DNA from: UBA5078 sp963977405
Lineage (GTDB): Bacteria > Pseudomonadota > Gammaproteobacteria > Pseudomonadales > Pseudohongiellaceae
Direction of reading: 5' to 3'
DNA: 16,156 nucleotides
Assembly (NCBI GenBank): GCA_963977405.1
Contig: CAXBOY010000070.1
Span: 1 to 16,156 of the forward strand
In this document: in pieces, positions 1 through 7,337 of the stretch
How the letters are laid out: each line of letters starts with the position of its first letter
Position numbering within the stretch: the stretch's first letter is position 1
Notes under the pieces: model-generated
Told to the model about the DNA's origin: nothing
The model's database searches: none
The model's input: only the letters and a program-made list of their open reading frames with translations
Translations under genes and position numbers: made by a program

Positions 1-2
1 TC

Positions 3-79
<77 letters not shown>

Positions 80-98
80 GAATGTGCTTCCGCAAAAG

Positions 99-134
99 AA
101 CGGCGATTATAGGGGCATGAATTGGAAACTACAA
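99..134 (-). promoter_or_regulatory. sigma70-type promoter of tRNA-Val
   Basis: On the minus strand there is a perfect -10 TATAAT at 111..106 and a -35-like TTGTAG at 134..129, 17 nt apart. The bases after the -10 (CGCCG) are GC-rich, as is usual for stable-RNA promoters under stringent control. Transcription would start near 99, about 20 nt before the mature tRNA 5' end. The -35 matches consensus at only three positions, so this rests mainly on the -10 and the spacing. Confidence 0.7.
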
Positions 135-175
135 TACAATCACACTGTTGCCCCGAGAAAATAAGGTTTATTGCA

Positions 176-660
176 GGTGGCGAATCATTTATTGGGGGTC
201 GAGATTGGCATTGTTGTATCTAGCGCTCCGTAGCGCGAGGGTCATTGCGGCGTACTTCGCTGCCGGACACGCCGTGAACCCATCCATGGGGGCTTAGTCG
301 CCGCCGTCCGGGCGGCTCATAGTCCGTCATCAAAGCACCCCACACTACCCCTCTGATTTATCGAGACGAAAACGATCAGCACCCGATTGCTAATTTGTTT
401 GGCTGTAGATTTAACCATTTAGCTCATCACGAGCAATAGAATGATTTGACCCGCTTATACATCGAACGTTTCTACAATGTCAGAGGGACGATGTGGGGTG
501 CTTCGATTGCGGACTATGAGCCGCCCGGACGGCGGCGACTAAGCCTACATGGACGTACTCGCGGCGTGTCCGAAAGCGAAGTACGCCGCAGTGACCCTCG
601 CGCTACGGAGCACTAAATACGACAACGCCAATCTTATTTCCCACTAATCGGTTCACCACC
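176..660. repeat. Long palindromic element: two 181 bp inverted arms around a 123 bp core
   Basis: Bases 176-356 and 480-660 are inverted copies of each other and align without a single gap. I count about 31 mismatches in 181 positions. Over the inner 146 bp (211-356 against 480-625) I count 20, of which 16 are transitions. A 36 bp block (291-326 against 515-550 or so, centred on CCGCCGTCCGGGCGG) is identical. Each arm also holds smaller hairpins: CGGCGT..ACGCCG (about 249-275), GCGGCGT..ACGCCGC (561-589) and GCCGCC..GGCGGC (300-316). The 123 bp core (357-479) is AT-richer and has no convincing ORF. No transposase gene is present, so this could be a MITE-like or REP/BIME-like element, or two copies of a dispersed repeat in opposite orientation. 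It fills most of the 631 bp gap between uvrB and tRNA-Val. Confidence 0.9.
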
Positions 661-710
661 AGCGAGGAACCATCACTACTTAAGACAATAATGGTCTGAC
701 CCTGCCTATT

Positions 711-2735
711 TCACGCTTGGAGTAATGCTAATTTCAGCGCGCTGATTCGATCTCGCGTCGCCGCAGCCTCTTCGAAGTCTAGGTTTCTCGCCAAGTCATA
801 CATGCGCGCCTCAAGGGTAGATATCTCCTTCGCAAGCGACTTCGGATCCATATGTGCCGGCGAAATCTGGCCCGCCCCCTTCTTATCTGTACCGCCCTTA
901 CCGCGCTTGTTGCTACGCGCCTCACTCGCGGCACCATAGGCGCCTTCCATTACATCGCTGACACGCTTGCTAACCCCGACGGGAACAATGTTATGGGTAA
1001 TATTATAGTCGAGCTGAATCTGACGGCGTTTCTCCGACTCTGCAATCGCGCGCTCCATTGAGCCGGTCATGCGATCGGCATACAGAATCGCCCGACCACG
1101 TAGATTACGCGCCGCACGTCCGATCGTTTGAATCAAGGAACGCTCAGAACGCAGGAAGCCTTCTTTATCGGCATCGAGAATGGCCACCAGCGACACCTCG
1201 GGAATATCCAAGCCCTCCCGCAGCAAGTTGATGCCGACCAAGACATCGAAATTGCCTAGACGCAGGTCGCGGATAATCTCCGAACGCTCGACGGTGTCAA
1301 TATCGGAGTGTAGATAGCGCACACGCACATCGTGCTCGGCGAGATAATCGGTCAAGTCCTCGGCCATGCGCTTAGTTAACACCGTGACCAACACCCGCTC
1401 CTCTCGCGCTGCTACCTGCCGAATCTCGGACAGAAGATCGTCCACCTGGGTAGTCGCCGGCCTTACCTCTAAGACTGGGTCCACGAGGCCTGTGGGGCGT
1501 ACTAGCTGCTTTACCAATTGCCCGGCATGTTCTGCCTCATAGGGTCCGGGCGTTGCAGAAACATAGATGATTTGCGGCGTTAAGTCCTCCCACTCCTCGA
1601 ATCGTAAGGGACGGTTGTCGAGTGCCGATGGCAGACGAAAGCCATACTGCACCAGTGTCTCTTTGCGGGACCTATCGCCCTTGTACATGGCCCCTAACTG
1701 AGGGATAGAAACATGGGACTCATCGGCAATCACGAGCGCATTGACTGGCAGATAATCGTACAACGTGGGCGGTGGCTGTCCCGCCCCACGCCCTGAGAGG
1801 TAGCGTGAGTAATTCTCGATGCCCGTGCAATAGCCCAGCTCTGCAATCATCTCCAAATCGAACTTGGTACGCTGCGCAAGGCGCTGCGCCTCTACGAGCT
1901 GGTGATTGCCCTCCAACTGCTCCAGACGCTCGTTGAGCTCCTGTTTGATGAAGTCCATCGCATCGACCATGGTCTGGCGCGGAGTCACATAATGAGACTT
2001 AGGGAATACTGTAAGTCGCGGCACCTTCTTGATGAGCGCCCCCGTCAACGGATCGAAGTAGGAAAGCGACTCGATCTCATCGTCGAACAATTCGATCCGG
2101 ATAGCGTGCTTCTCGGACTCGGCTGGGTAGACATCGATCACGTCGCCACGCACCCGGTAAGTGGCGCGCTGTAGCTCCATGTCATTACGGGTGTACTGCA
2201 GCTCTGCAAGGCGGCGCAGGATGCTGCGCTGGTCGACCTTATCGCCCCGGTCCAAATGCAGCACCATTTGCAGATAGGACTTAGGATCGCCAAGGCCGTA
2301 GATCGCCGACACCGTTGCGACCACGATAACGTCGGAGCGCTCCAGCAATGCCTTAGTCGCGGAGAGCCGCATCTGCTCGATGTGCTCATTGATCGACGAG
2401 TCTTTCTCAATGAAGAGGTCCGAGGAAGGCACATAGGCCTCTGGCTGGTAATAGTCGTAATAGGAGACAAAATACTCCACCGCGTTATCAGGGAAGAACT
2501 CTTTGAACTCGCCATACAGTTGCGCCGCAAGAGTCTTGTTGGGCGCCATTACCAAGGCGGGACGCTGCGTACGCTCAATGACATTGGCAATCGTGAACGT
2601 CTTCCCAGAACCAGTCACCCCCAGCAAGGTTTGCGCGGCCAGGCCGCTCTCTAAGCCATCGACCAACTCCTCTATCGCTTGCGGTTGATCGCCGGCGGGC
2701 TTAAAGCGAGAGTGAATCTTAAAGGGTATATCCAT
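711..2735 (-). CDS. uvrB: UvrABC excinuclease subunit B
   Basis: UvrB is the damage-verifying helicase-like subunit of nucleotide excision repair. It is loaded on DNA by UvrA and recruits UvrC for the incisions, in the cytoplasm. The protein has 674 residues (E. coli 673). Visible motifs: Walker A GVTGSGKT at 39-46, the beta-hairpin YYDYYQPEAYVP at about 92-103 that clamps one DNA strand, the Walker B box DESH at 338-341, helicase motifs in the second RecA-like domain (GINLLREGLDIPE, QTIGRAARN), and a C-terminal UVR domain from about 631 that contacts UvrC. The start ATG at 2735 gives the normal family N-terminus. A GGA of the ribosome-binding site lies inside the palindrome CAATCCGGATTG just upstream. 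I found no LexA-type box (CTGT-N8-ACAG) in the leader, so SOS control is not apparent. Confidence 0.98.
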   Translation of the reverse strand: MDIPFKIHSRFKPAGDQPQAIEELVDGLESGLAAQTLLGVTGSGKTFTIANVIERTQRPALVMAPNKTLAAQLYGEFKEFFPDNAVEYFVSYYDYYQPEAYVPSSDLFIEKDSSINEHIEQMRLSATKALLERSDVIVVATVSAIYGLGDPKSYLQMVLHLDRGDKVDQRSILRRLAELQYTRNDMELQRATYRVRGDVIDVYPAESEKHAIRIELFDDEIESLSYFDPLTGALIKKVPRLTVFPKSHYVTPRQTMVDAMDFIKQELNERLEQLEGNHQLVEAQRLAQRTKFDLEMIAELGYCTGIENYSRYLSGRGAGQPPPTLYDYLPVNALVIADESHVSIPQLGAMYKGDRSRKETLVQYGFRLPSALDNRPLRFEEWEDLTPQIIYVSATPGPYEAEHAGQLVKQLVRPTGLVDPVLEVRPATTQVDDLLSEIRQVAAREERVLVTVLTKRMAEDLTDYLAEHDVRVRYLHSDIDTVERSEIIRDLRLGNFDVLVGINLLREGLDIPEVSLVAILDADKEGFLRSERSLIQTIGRAARNLRGRAILYADRMTGSMERAIAESEKRRQIQLDYNITHNIVPVGVSKRVSDVMEGAYGAASEARSNKRGKGGTDKKGAGQISPAHMDPKSLAKEISTLEARMYDLARNLDFEEAAATRDRISALKLALLQA

Positions 2736-2739
2736 TGCT

Positions 2740-2816
2740 CAATCCGGATTGCTAAAGTGATCGCCGAAGTTCGGCGAAAATTGTGGCGAAAGTTGTGGCG
2801 AAAGTTGCGGCAAAAA
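2740..2816 (-). promoter_or_regulatory. Repeat-rich 5' leader of uvrB
   Basis: On the mRNA strand, three 12-nt units of the type CAACTTTCGCCA are followed by an eight-base inverted repeat (TCGCCGAA and TTCGGCGA with one base between, 2777..2761), and then by a perfect 12-bp palindrome CAATCCGGATTG (2751..2740) that overlaps the ribosome-binding site. The GGCGA of the hairpin is complementary to each of the upstream TCGCC units, so alternative pairings are possible. The repeats are seen; a regulatory role is inference. Confidence 0.5.
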
Positions 2817-2837
2817 GAGCAGCGACTAAAGAGCGAG

Positions 2838-2843
2838 ATTATA
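2838..2843 (-). promoter_or_regulatory. Probable -10 element of uvrB
   Basis: A perfect TATAAT on the minus strand about 100 nt upstream of the uvrB start codon. There is no good -35 at the usual distance, so the call rests on the hexamer and its position. Transcription would start near 2831 and give a leader of about 95 nt. Confidence 0.45.
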
Positions 2844-2881
2844 ACGCAAACAAAAGTGCCTTACTCACGTCGATATAAGGG

Positions 2882-2910
2882 TTGACCACTCCGGTGATAG
2901 TGATTAGTAT
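2882..2910 (+). promoter_or_regulatory. sigma70-type promoter of tRNA-Asn
   Basis: TTGACC (2882-2887) and TAGTAT (2905-2910) are 17 nt apart, followed by the GC-rich discriminator ACGCACGC typical of stable-RNA promoters. Transcription would start near 2917, right at a short hairpin (TTGAAGAC 2920-2927 with GTCTTCAA 2936-2943) that lies just before the tRNA. Confidence 0.75.
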
Positions 2911-2948
2911 ACGCACGCTTTGAAGACATCCAGACGTCTTCAAGTAAC

Positions 2949-3023
2949 TGCCCAATAGCTCAATGGTAGAGTAGGTGACTGTTAATCACTTGGTTCCTGG
3001 TTCGAGCCCAGGTTGGGCAGCCA
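2949..3023 (+). tRNA. tRNA-Asn (anticodon GTT)
   Basis: A full cloverleaf. The acceptor stem TGCCCAA pairs perfectly with TTGGGCA, followed by discriminator G and an encoded CCA. The anticodon stem GGTGA/TCACT encloses the loop CTGTTAA with anticodon GTT (Asn). The T stem CCTGG/CCAGG encloses TTCGAGC. It is a single tRNA gene with its own promoter, transcribed divergently from uvrB. I see no clear U-tract terminator behind it. Confidence 0.96.
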
Positions 3024-3168
3024 AATTCAAGTCTCGCAAGCTTTAACTGCCCCTCCCCCTTGTCGTTAATCTCGCATTAAGTTGCGCTCCAATACACTCG
3101 TGTTGTTCTCTAAAATGGAGCGCCTACCAGCCTCTATCTGAATACTTATCCCCGCGAGCACAATCGGG

Positions 3169-3174
3169 TATAGT
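3169..3174 (+). promoter_or_regulatory. Possible -10 element of the cyclophilin gene
   Basis: TATAGT about 40 nt before the start codon, with a poor -35 (TTATCC-like) upstream. Further upstream a 7-bp inverted repeat GCGCTCC/GGAGCGC (3084-3090 and 3117-3123) could be an operator or leftover structure. Weak evidence. Confidence 0.3.
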
Positions 3175-3214
3175 GACGCCAACATTCACCAAGCTCCAAA
3201 GGAGATTGAACCTC

Positions 3215-3778
3215 ATGCGCACATTGTTATTAGCCCTAGTTTTCAGCTTGAGCGGACTTGTTTCCGCGGCCGAGAGCGCGAACCCAGTCGTTGTTATGGA
3301 AACCAATAAAGGTACCGTAAAAATCCAGTTGTGGGCAGACAAAGCCCCAATCACGGTTGCCAATTTCCTAAGCTATGTTGATTCAAACTATTACGACGGC
3401 TTGATATTCCATCGCGTCATCCCCGGCTTTATGGCTCAAGGCGGCGGCTTCTCTCCTGACATGGTGCAGAAAACTACTGCTGATCCAATCAAGAATGAGG
3501 CGACTGCTGAGTTGAGGAATGATCGCGGTACACTGGCCATGGCCCGTACACAGGTAGTAGACAGCGCGACCAGCCAGTTCTTCATCAATCTAGTCAACAA
3601 TGACTTCCTGAACCACACCGACGAGACAGCGCGCGGCTTTGGCTATGCGGCATTCGGTGAAGTAATCGAAGGAATGGATGTAGTGGATATGATTGCTGAG
3701 GTCGAAACTGGTAGCAGCGGCGCGTATCAAGACGTGCCTAGAGAGCCTGTTATCATTACTTCTATGACACGCGAATAA
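3215..3778 (+). CDS. ppiA: Periplasmic peptidyl-prolyl cis-trans isomerase, cyclophilin type
   Basis: Cyclophilin-type isomerases speed up cis-trans rotation of proline bonds during folding. I chose ATG 3215 over an in-frame ATG 14 codons earlier because AAAGGAG lies 10 nt before it and a classic signal peptide starts there (MRT, hydrophobic stretch to about residue 16, then VSAAESA). The mature protein should therefore be periplasmic. The 187-residue product has the family core: FHRV at 65-68 with the catalytic Arg67, FMAQGGG at 72-78, SQFFIN at 120-125 and FGEVIEGMDVVD near 147-158. Phe147 stands where human cyclophilin A has Trp121, as in E. coli PpiA, which is associated with weak cyclosporin binding. 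It is convergent with wbpM and shares a hairpin terminator with it. Confidence 0.95.
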   Translation: MRTLLLALVFSLSGLVSAAESANPVVVMETNKGTVKIQLWADKAPITVANFLSYVDSNYYDGLIFHRVIPGFMAQGGGFSPDMVQKTTADPIKNEATAELRNDRGTLAMARTQVVDSATSQFFINLVNNDFLNHTDETARGFGYAAFGEVIEGMDVVDMIAEVETGSSGAYQDVPREPVIITSMTRE

Positions 3779-3788
3779 TTCGCTGAAA

Positions 3789-3821
3789 TTATTGCGGTGC
3801 CAGCCTCTGGCATCGCAATAA
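3789..3821. terminator. Bidirectional hairpin between ppiA and wbpM
   Basis: A 15-bp stem TTATTGCGGTGCCAG / CTGGCATCGCAATAA with one G-U or C-A position and a 3-nt loop lies between two convergent genes. U-tracts are short on both sides, but AT-rich ends and placement fit a shared terminator. Confidence 0.75.
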
Positions 3822-3829
3822 ATGAATTC

Positions 3830-5800
3830 CTATTTATAGAGAGTGGTCACCTTGGTGTCGGCCACTTTTTCTACCCCCTCCCCCGCAGCGCTAGCCTCGG
3901 CGATCGGAAGATCCCAAAGAGGATCTGTTGCCATCTCTTTCGGCTCAAATCCATCCACAGCACTCATTAAGGCCTCGCGGATCTGGTGTAGATCTAAGCG
4001 TTTGCAGGCTACTTGCAAGCGACCTAACAATACTTCTAGCTCGGCCCAAGACAGTGCATCTTCTTCGGCACGCATGATCTTGGGATGCTCGGTACCGGTC
4101 ACTGACTCGCCAATGAGCAGTTCCTCGAACAATTTCTCGCCCGGGCGCAAGCCCGTGTACTCGATGGCGATGTCACCCTTATAGGAATTCTCGTCTTTCA
4201 CGTCGTAGCCCATCAGGTGCACCATTTTCTTGGCCAAATCGACGATGCGAATCGGGTCATGCATATCCAACACGAAGACATCTCCGCCAGTGGCCATAGA
4301 ACCAGCCTGGATCACCAACTGGGCCGCCTCCTGAACAGTCATGAAGTAACGCGTCACCTCAGGATGAGTGACCGTCACGGGCCCACCAAGGCTAATCTGT
4401 CGCCTAAATAGTGGGACTACAGAGCCAGAGGAGCCCAACACATTGCCGAAACGAACCATACTGAATTGCGTCGAACTCTTGTTATAGGCCATGGCCTGCA
4501 AGAGCTGTTCTGCGAAACGCTTGGTAGCCCCCATGAAGTTCGTAGGGCGTACTGCCTTGTCAGTCGAGATTAGGACAAAATGTGTAACACCAGACTTTTC
4601 GGCTGCCTGAGCCGAGATCAAGGTGCCAAAGATATTATTTTGAACACCCTCGATAATATTGCTCTCAACCATCGGTACTTGCTTATAGGCCGCCACGTGA
4701 TACACAGTCTGTACCTCGAAGCGCTTCATGGTGTGCTCCATCAACTGCGGGTTGCATACATTGCCCAGTAGCGCGACGAGTTCGATCTGCTCGCCGTTCT
4801 CCATTTCCGCCTTGCTCTCTAGCAACTCGTTTTCAACGGTGTAGAGACCATATTCGAAGCTATCGAGGAGGATTAGGCGTGAGGGTTTCAGAAGCAGAAT
4901 CTGCCGACATAGTTCGGAGCCAATAGAGCCGGCTGCACCGGTGACCATGACCGAGCAACCCGTGATACAAGCGCCAAGTAATTTCGGATTAGGGGGCACG
5001 ATGTCGCGACCTAATAGGTCCTCAATATCGATATCGCGCACTTCATCCACACCCACTTTGCCGGACACCATATCGAACAAATCCGGCACAGTCTTCACAT
5101 GGACAGGCAAGTGCTCTAAGCGATTTAGAATCTCTTTACGCTCCCCATGAGTGGCGGAGGGAATTGCTAGAAGGATTTGTCGAACCGAGAAGTTTTCGAC
5201 GAGGTCGAGCAGTGCACCCGGGCTATAGACTCGAATGCCATGTACAGTGCTGCCGATTAGGCTGCGGCTATCATCCACGAAGGCTACTGGTAAGTATTGA
5301 TCGCCGTTTTGCAGCGCAGCCACCAATTGCATACCCGAGCTACCAGCTCCATAAATTATAACCGGTTCTTTGGGCCTAAAATTCTGAATGAGATTAAGTA
5401 AAGCGACTTTTGCGACGAAGCGGCTGCCGCCAATGAACAGCAAAGCAATCATCCAAAAAATAGGAAAGACCGCGTTATCGTAACTCGCCGCGGGCACTAA
5501 AAAATAGGTGGTAAGGGCTAGCAGCCCTGTCGAGATAGTAACGCCTTGCAGCACAATGAAGCCCGACTGCAAGCCCATATAGAGCAAGATGGCGCGATAG
5601 AGACCGATGCGAAAAAAGACCAACACGCTGGCGATGTTCGCAACAACATAATAGACGAGTACGCCGTCATTAACGCTGAAAAATTCTGAGCCTAACAAGG
5701 CAAAGGTAAGCCACAAAGCAAGCCCTAGCATGACGCTGTCTGCTAGCATCATGAGCAGCTGCTTCACAGTTCGCGAAAGCGGAACCGTATACAAATTCAT
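3830..5800 (-). CDS. wbpM: Membrane-bound nucleotide-sugar 4,6-dehydratase, WbpM/CapD family
   Basis: WbpM-type enzymes are NAD(P)-dependent inner-membrane dehydratases that turn UDP-GlcNAc into a 4-keto-6-deoxy sugar, the first step toward QuiNAc/FucNAc-type sugars of O-antigen or capsule. The start ATG at 5800 has GAGGT 7 nt before it and is preferred over an in-frame ATG nine codons upstream; the product is 656 residues. In that numbering there are about four membrane segments in residues 12-140, a first Rossmann-like domain with GAGSSG at 151-156, and a catalytic short-chain dehydrogenase domain with VTGAAGSIGS at 286-295. The active-site segment at about 412-428 reads STDK..MGATKR: Met replaces the usual Tyr in the S-Y-K triad, as in WbpM. 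LRPGEKLFEELL is near 551-562. It lies 58 bp after the WbpL-like gene, probably co-transcribed. Confidence 0.93.
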   Translation of the reverse strand: MNLYTVPLSRTVKQLLMMLADSVMLGLALWLTFALLGSEFFSVNDGVLVYYVVANIASVLVFFRIGLYRAILLYMGLQSGFIVLQGVTISTGLLALTTYFLVPAASYDNAVFPIFWMIALLFIGGSRFVAKVALLNLIQNFRPKEPVIIYGAGSSGMQLVAALQNGDQYLPVAFVDDSRSLIGSTVHGIRVYSPGALLDLVENFSVRQILLAIPSATHGERKEILNRLEHLPVHVKTVPDLFDMVSGKVGVDEVRDIDIEDLLGRDIVPPNPKLLGACITGCSVMVTGAAGSIGSELCRQILLLKPSRLILLDSFEYGLYTVENELLESKAEMENGEQIELVALLGNVCNPQLMEHTMKRFEVQTVYHVAAYKQVPMVESNIIEGVQNNIFGTLISAQAAEKSGVTHFVLISTDKAVRPTNFMGATKRFAEQLLQAMAYNKSSTQFSMVRFGNVLGSSGSVVPLFRRQISLGGPVTVTHPEVTRYFMTVQEAAQLVIQAGSMATGGDVFVLDMHDPIRIVDLAKKMVHLMGYDVKDENSYKGDIAIEYTGLRPGEKLFEELLIGESVTGTEHPKIMRAEEDALSWAELEVLLGRLQVACKRLDLHQIREALMSAVDGFEPKEMATDPLWDLPIAEASAAGEGVEKVADTKVTTLYK

Positions 5801-5858
5801 AACACAACCTCGATAGTGGGGACACAATGCCTAGCTATGCACATTGTTGCGGAACGGG

Positions 5859-6893
5859 CTATGCCCCCCTCGATTCCTTTCCTGCGTTGCAATAAATTGC
5901 CAATACCAACAAGGGTATAACGCCAAGGATGGTGAAATATACCCCATATTCGGGGTGTTTTCCTGCGAAAATCGCCAAAGGCAGTAGAAAGACAAAATTA
6001 ATTAATAGCACAGCAAGTACGACAGTTTTATGACTATTGCGGCTTTTTGCCATGTGTTGATAGGCATGTTGTCTATGGGCATAGGCCCATGGTTGCCCGC
6101 GTAAGACCCGCCGCGAGAGCGTTACTGTAGCGTCTACCACGAACACGGCGAGTAAAATGAACCAGCTCCAAAGGCTCATAGAACCATGGTAATGGCTGAG
6201 CAAAGCGATCAGGCCGAGGCTCATGCCAGCGAAGCCACTACCGACATCGCCCATAAATATCCGCGCAGGTGCCCAATTCCATACTGTGAAGCCCACACTT
6301 CCTGCAAACAGGAAAAGACAGAGCAAGGCCAGTGCCGTGTCGCCAGCGAGTCCTAGCATAAAGCTAGCCGCTAGGCTTACAAAAGCTGTCTGGCTGCCGG
6401 CAAGACCATCAATCCCATCCATAAAATTATAGAGATTCGTTAGCCAGATCATGCATAGCGGAGTCAGTATGAAGGTGAGGAGAGTACTACCCAGAAGTAT
6501 TGGCCCCATACTCAGAGCAGGCACCGACCCAAGACACAGCAATGCAACACAGACTCCACCGGCCTGAATTGCCAAACGCAGACGATGATGCAGGTCTCGG
6601 CGATCATCGATGAAACCGGCAACGGCGACAGGCAGGCTCGCACACAACGCCAATAACTCTAGCGTTGCAAGCCTTTGCTGCCAAGCAAGCACAATGAGTC
6701 CGAGCCCATAGGCAAGCACTATCGCAATGCCACCACCTACAGGGGTAGCCACAGTGTGAGAACTACGCTGGGTAGGCACCGCCAACATCGCAGTGCGCTG
6801 CGCAAGCTCGATAGCGCCGTAAGTTGCAAGAATGCACAATAGATACAGAGGAACAATGAGGAACGCGTCGATCATAATCAGCCCTGTGCGCAT
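5859..6893 (-). CDS. wbpL: Polyprenyl-phosphate sugar-1-phosphate transferase, WbpL/WecA/MraY family
   Basis: This family moves a sugar-1-phosphate from a UDP-sugar to undecaprenyl phosphate and so starts O-antigen or related glycans at the inner membrane. The 344 residues are almost all hydrophobic, with about ten membrane segments. Conserved cytoplasmic motifs are visible: PVGGG at 51-55, DDRRD at 96-100, NLYNFMDGIDGLAG at 153-166, FMGDVGSG at 213-220 and the basic HRQHAYQ at 273-279. The start is uncertain. ATG 6893 begins only about 5 nt after the T-tract of the comEA terminator and has no ribosome-binding site. ATG 6875 (MIDAFL, residue 7) has AGGG 6 nt upstream and looks better. The gene is followed by wbpM, the pairing found at the end of the P. 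aeruginosa O-antigen cluster. Which UDP-sugar is used cannot be told. Confidence 0.92.
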   Translation of the reverse strand: MRTGLIMIDAFLIVPLYLLCILATYGAIELAQRTAMLAVPTQRSSHTVATPVGGGIAIVLAYGLGLIVLAWQQRLATLELLALCASLPVAVAGFIDDRRDLHHRLRLAIQAGGVCVALLCLGSVPALSMGPILLGSTLLTFILTPLCMIWLTNLYNFMDGIDGLAGSQTAFVSLAASFMLGLAGDTALALLCLFLFAGSVGFTVWNWAPARIFMGDVGSGFAGMSLGLIALLSHYHGSMSLWSWFILLAVFVVDATVTLSRRVLRGQPWAYAHRQHAYQHMAKSRNSHKTVVLAVLLINFVFLLPLAIFAGKHPEYGVYFTILGVIPLLVLAIYCNAGKESRGA

Positions 6894-6899
6894 CGATGC

Positions 6900-6929
6900 A
6901 AAAAATAGGGCGCACTTAGGCGCCCTATT
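6900..6929 (-). terminator. Rho-independent terminator of comEA
   Basis: A perfect 10-bp stem (GCGCCCTATT/AATAGGGCGC, 6904-6913 with 6920-6929) with a 6-nt loop is followed on the minus strand by six T (6905..6900). It is the cleanest terminator in the window and stands directly in front of the wbpL start. Confidence 0.92.
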
Positions 6930-6948
6930 CTACAACAAGCATCGCCTT

Positions 6949-7266
6949 TTATTCTTTTCTGACGATAAGAATCTTGTCACGATTGGCAGCTATCGTGGCT
7001 GGCCCGATACCGCGCACTTCTTCTAGCTCTTCGAGAGTCTTGAATTCACCAAAACGTTCTCGATGCGCCACTATCTCGCGAGCTTTAGATAAGCCCACAC
7101 CATCGAGTGCGAGCGCCAGAGTATCGGCATCGGCGCTATTGATATCGACCTGAGACTTCGCTGCAACCATCTCAGCGAGTTGTTCATCCTCTACCGTTTG
7201 TGCGGCCAGCAAGAGGCTAGGGAGTAGAGACAAGAGTAAAGCGACACCGCAGAAAATCCTTTTCAT
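6949..7266 (-). CDS. comEA: Secreted ComEA-like helix-hairpin-helix protein
   Basis: ComEA proteins bind double-stranded DNA without sequence preference and, in naturally competent bacteria, pull incoming DNA into the periplasm. ATG 7266 is chosen over an upstream in-frame ATG (18 codons earlier) because AAGGAAA lies just before it and a signal peptide begins there (MKRIF, hydrophobic core to about residue 20, likely cut after LLLAA). The 105-residue product has a tandem helix-hairpin-helix domain: VDINSADADTLALALDGVGL leading into GVGLSKAREIV at 56-66, then VRGIGPATIAANRDKI at 84-99. It is the short periplasmic form usual in gammaproteobacteria, without the membrane anchor of Bacillus ComEA. 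It stands alone between pyrF and wbpL. Many such genes exist in strains not known to be competent, so a role in DNA uptake is inference. Confidence 0.9.
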   Translation of the reverse strand: MKRIFCGVALLLSLLPSLLLAAQTVEDEQLAEMVAAKSQVDINSADADTLALALDGVGLSKAREIVAHRERFGEFKTLEELEEVRGIGPATIAANRDKILIVRKE

Positions 7267-7306
7267 GATGGTTTCCTTTTCGTTTTCCAGTCCATGGAGT
7301 TTAAGG

Positions 7307-7332
7307 TAAGTGCAGTACAATCACTGCACTTA
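7307..7332. terminator. Perfect hairpin between pyrF and comEA
   Basis: TAAGTGCAGT and ACTGCACTTA form a perfect 10-bp stem with the 6-nt loop ACAATC, 5 nt after the pyrF stop. There is no T-tract on either strand, so it may be a Rho-dependent or RNA-stabilising hairpin, or an operator for comEA. Confidence 0.5.
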
Positions 7333-7337
7333 TGAAT

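Noticed and set aside
176..660. CRISPR array, insertion sequence or integron site
   Set aside because: There are only two copies, inverted rather than tandem, with no spacers, no transposase or integrase frame, so none of these classes fits as such.
2679..2885. A plus-strand frame with a repeated peptide (RKLW units)
   Set aside because: The peptide repeat only reflects the 12-nt tandem repeats of the uvrB leader, and the frame runs into uvrB on the other strand.
2736..2948. SOS (LexA) box for uvrB
   Set aside because: No CTGT-N8-ACAG or close variant is found on either strand between uvrB and tRNA-Asn.
3084..3123. Inverted repeat GCGCTCC/GGAGCGC as a terminator of tRNA-Asn
   Set aside because: The stem is only 7 bp, the loop is 26 nt and no T-tract follows; at most a weak operator or chance pairing.
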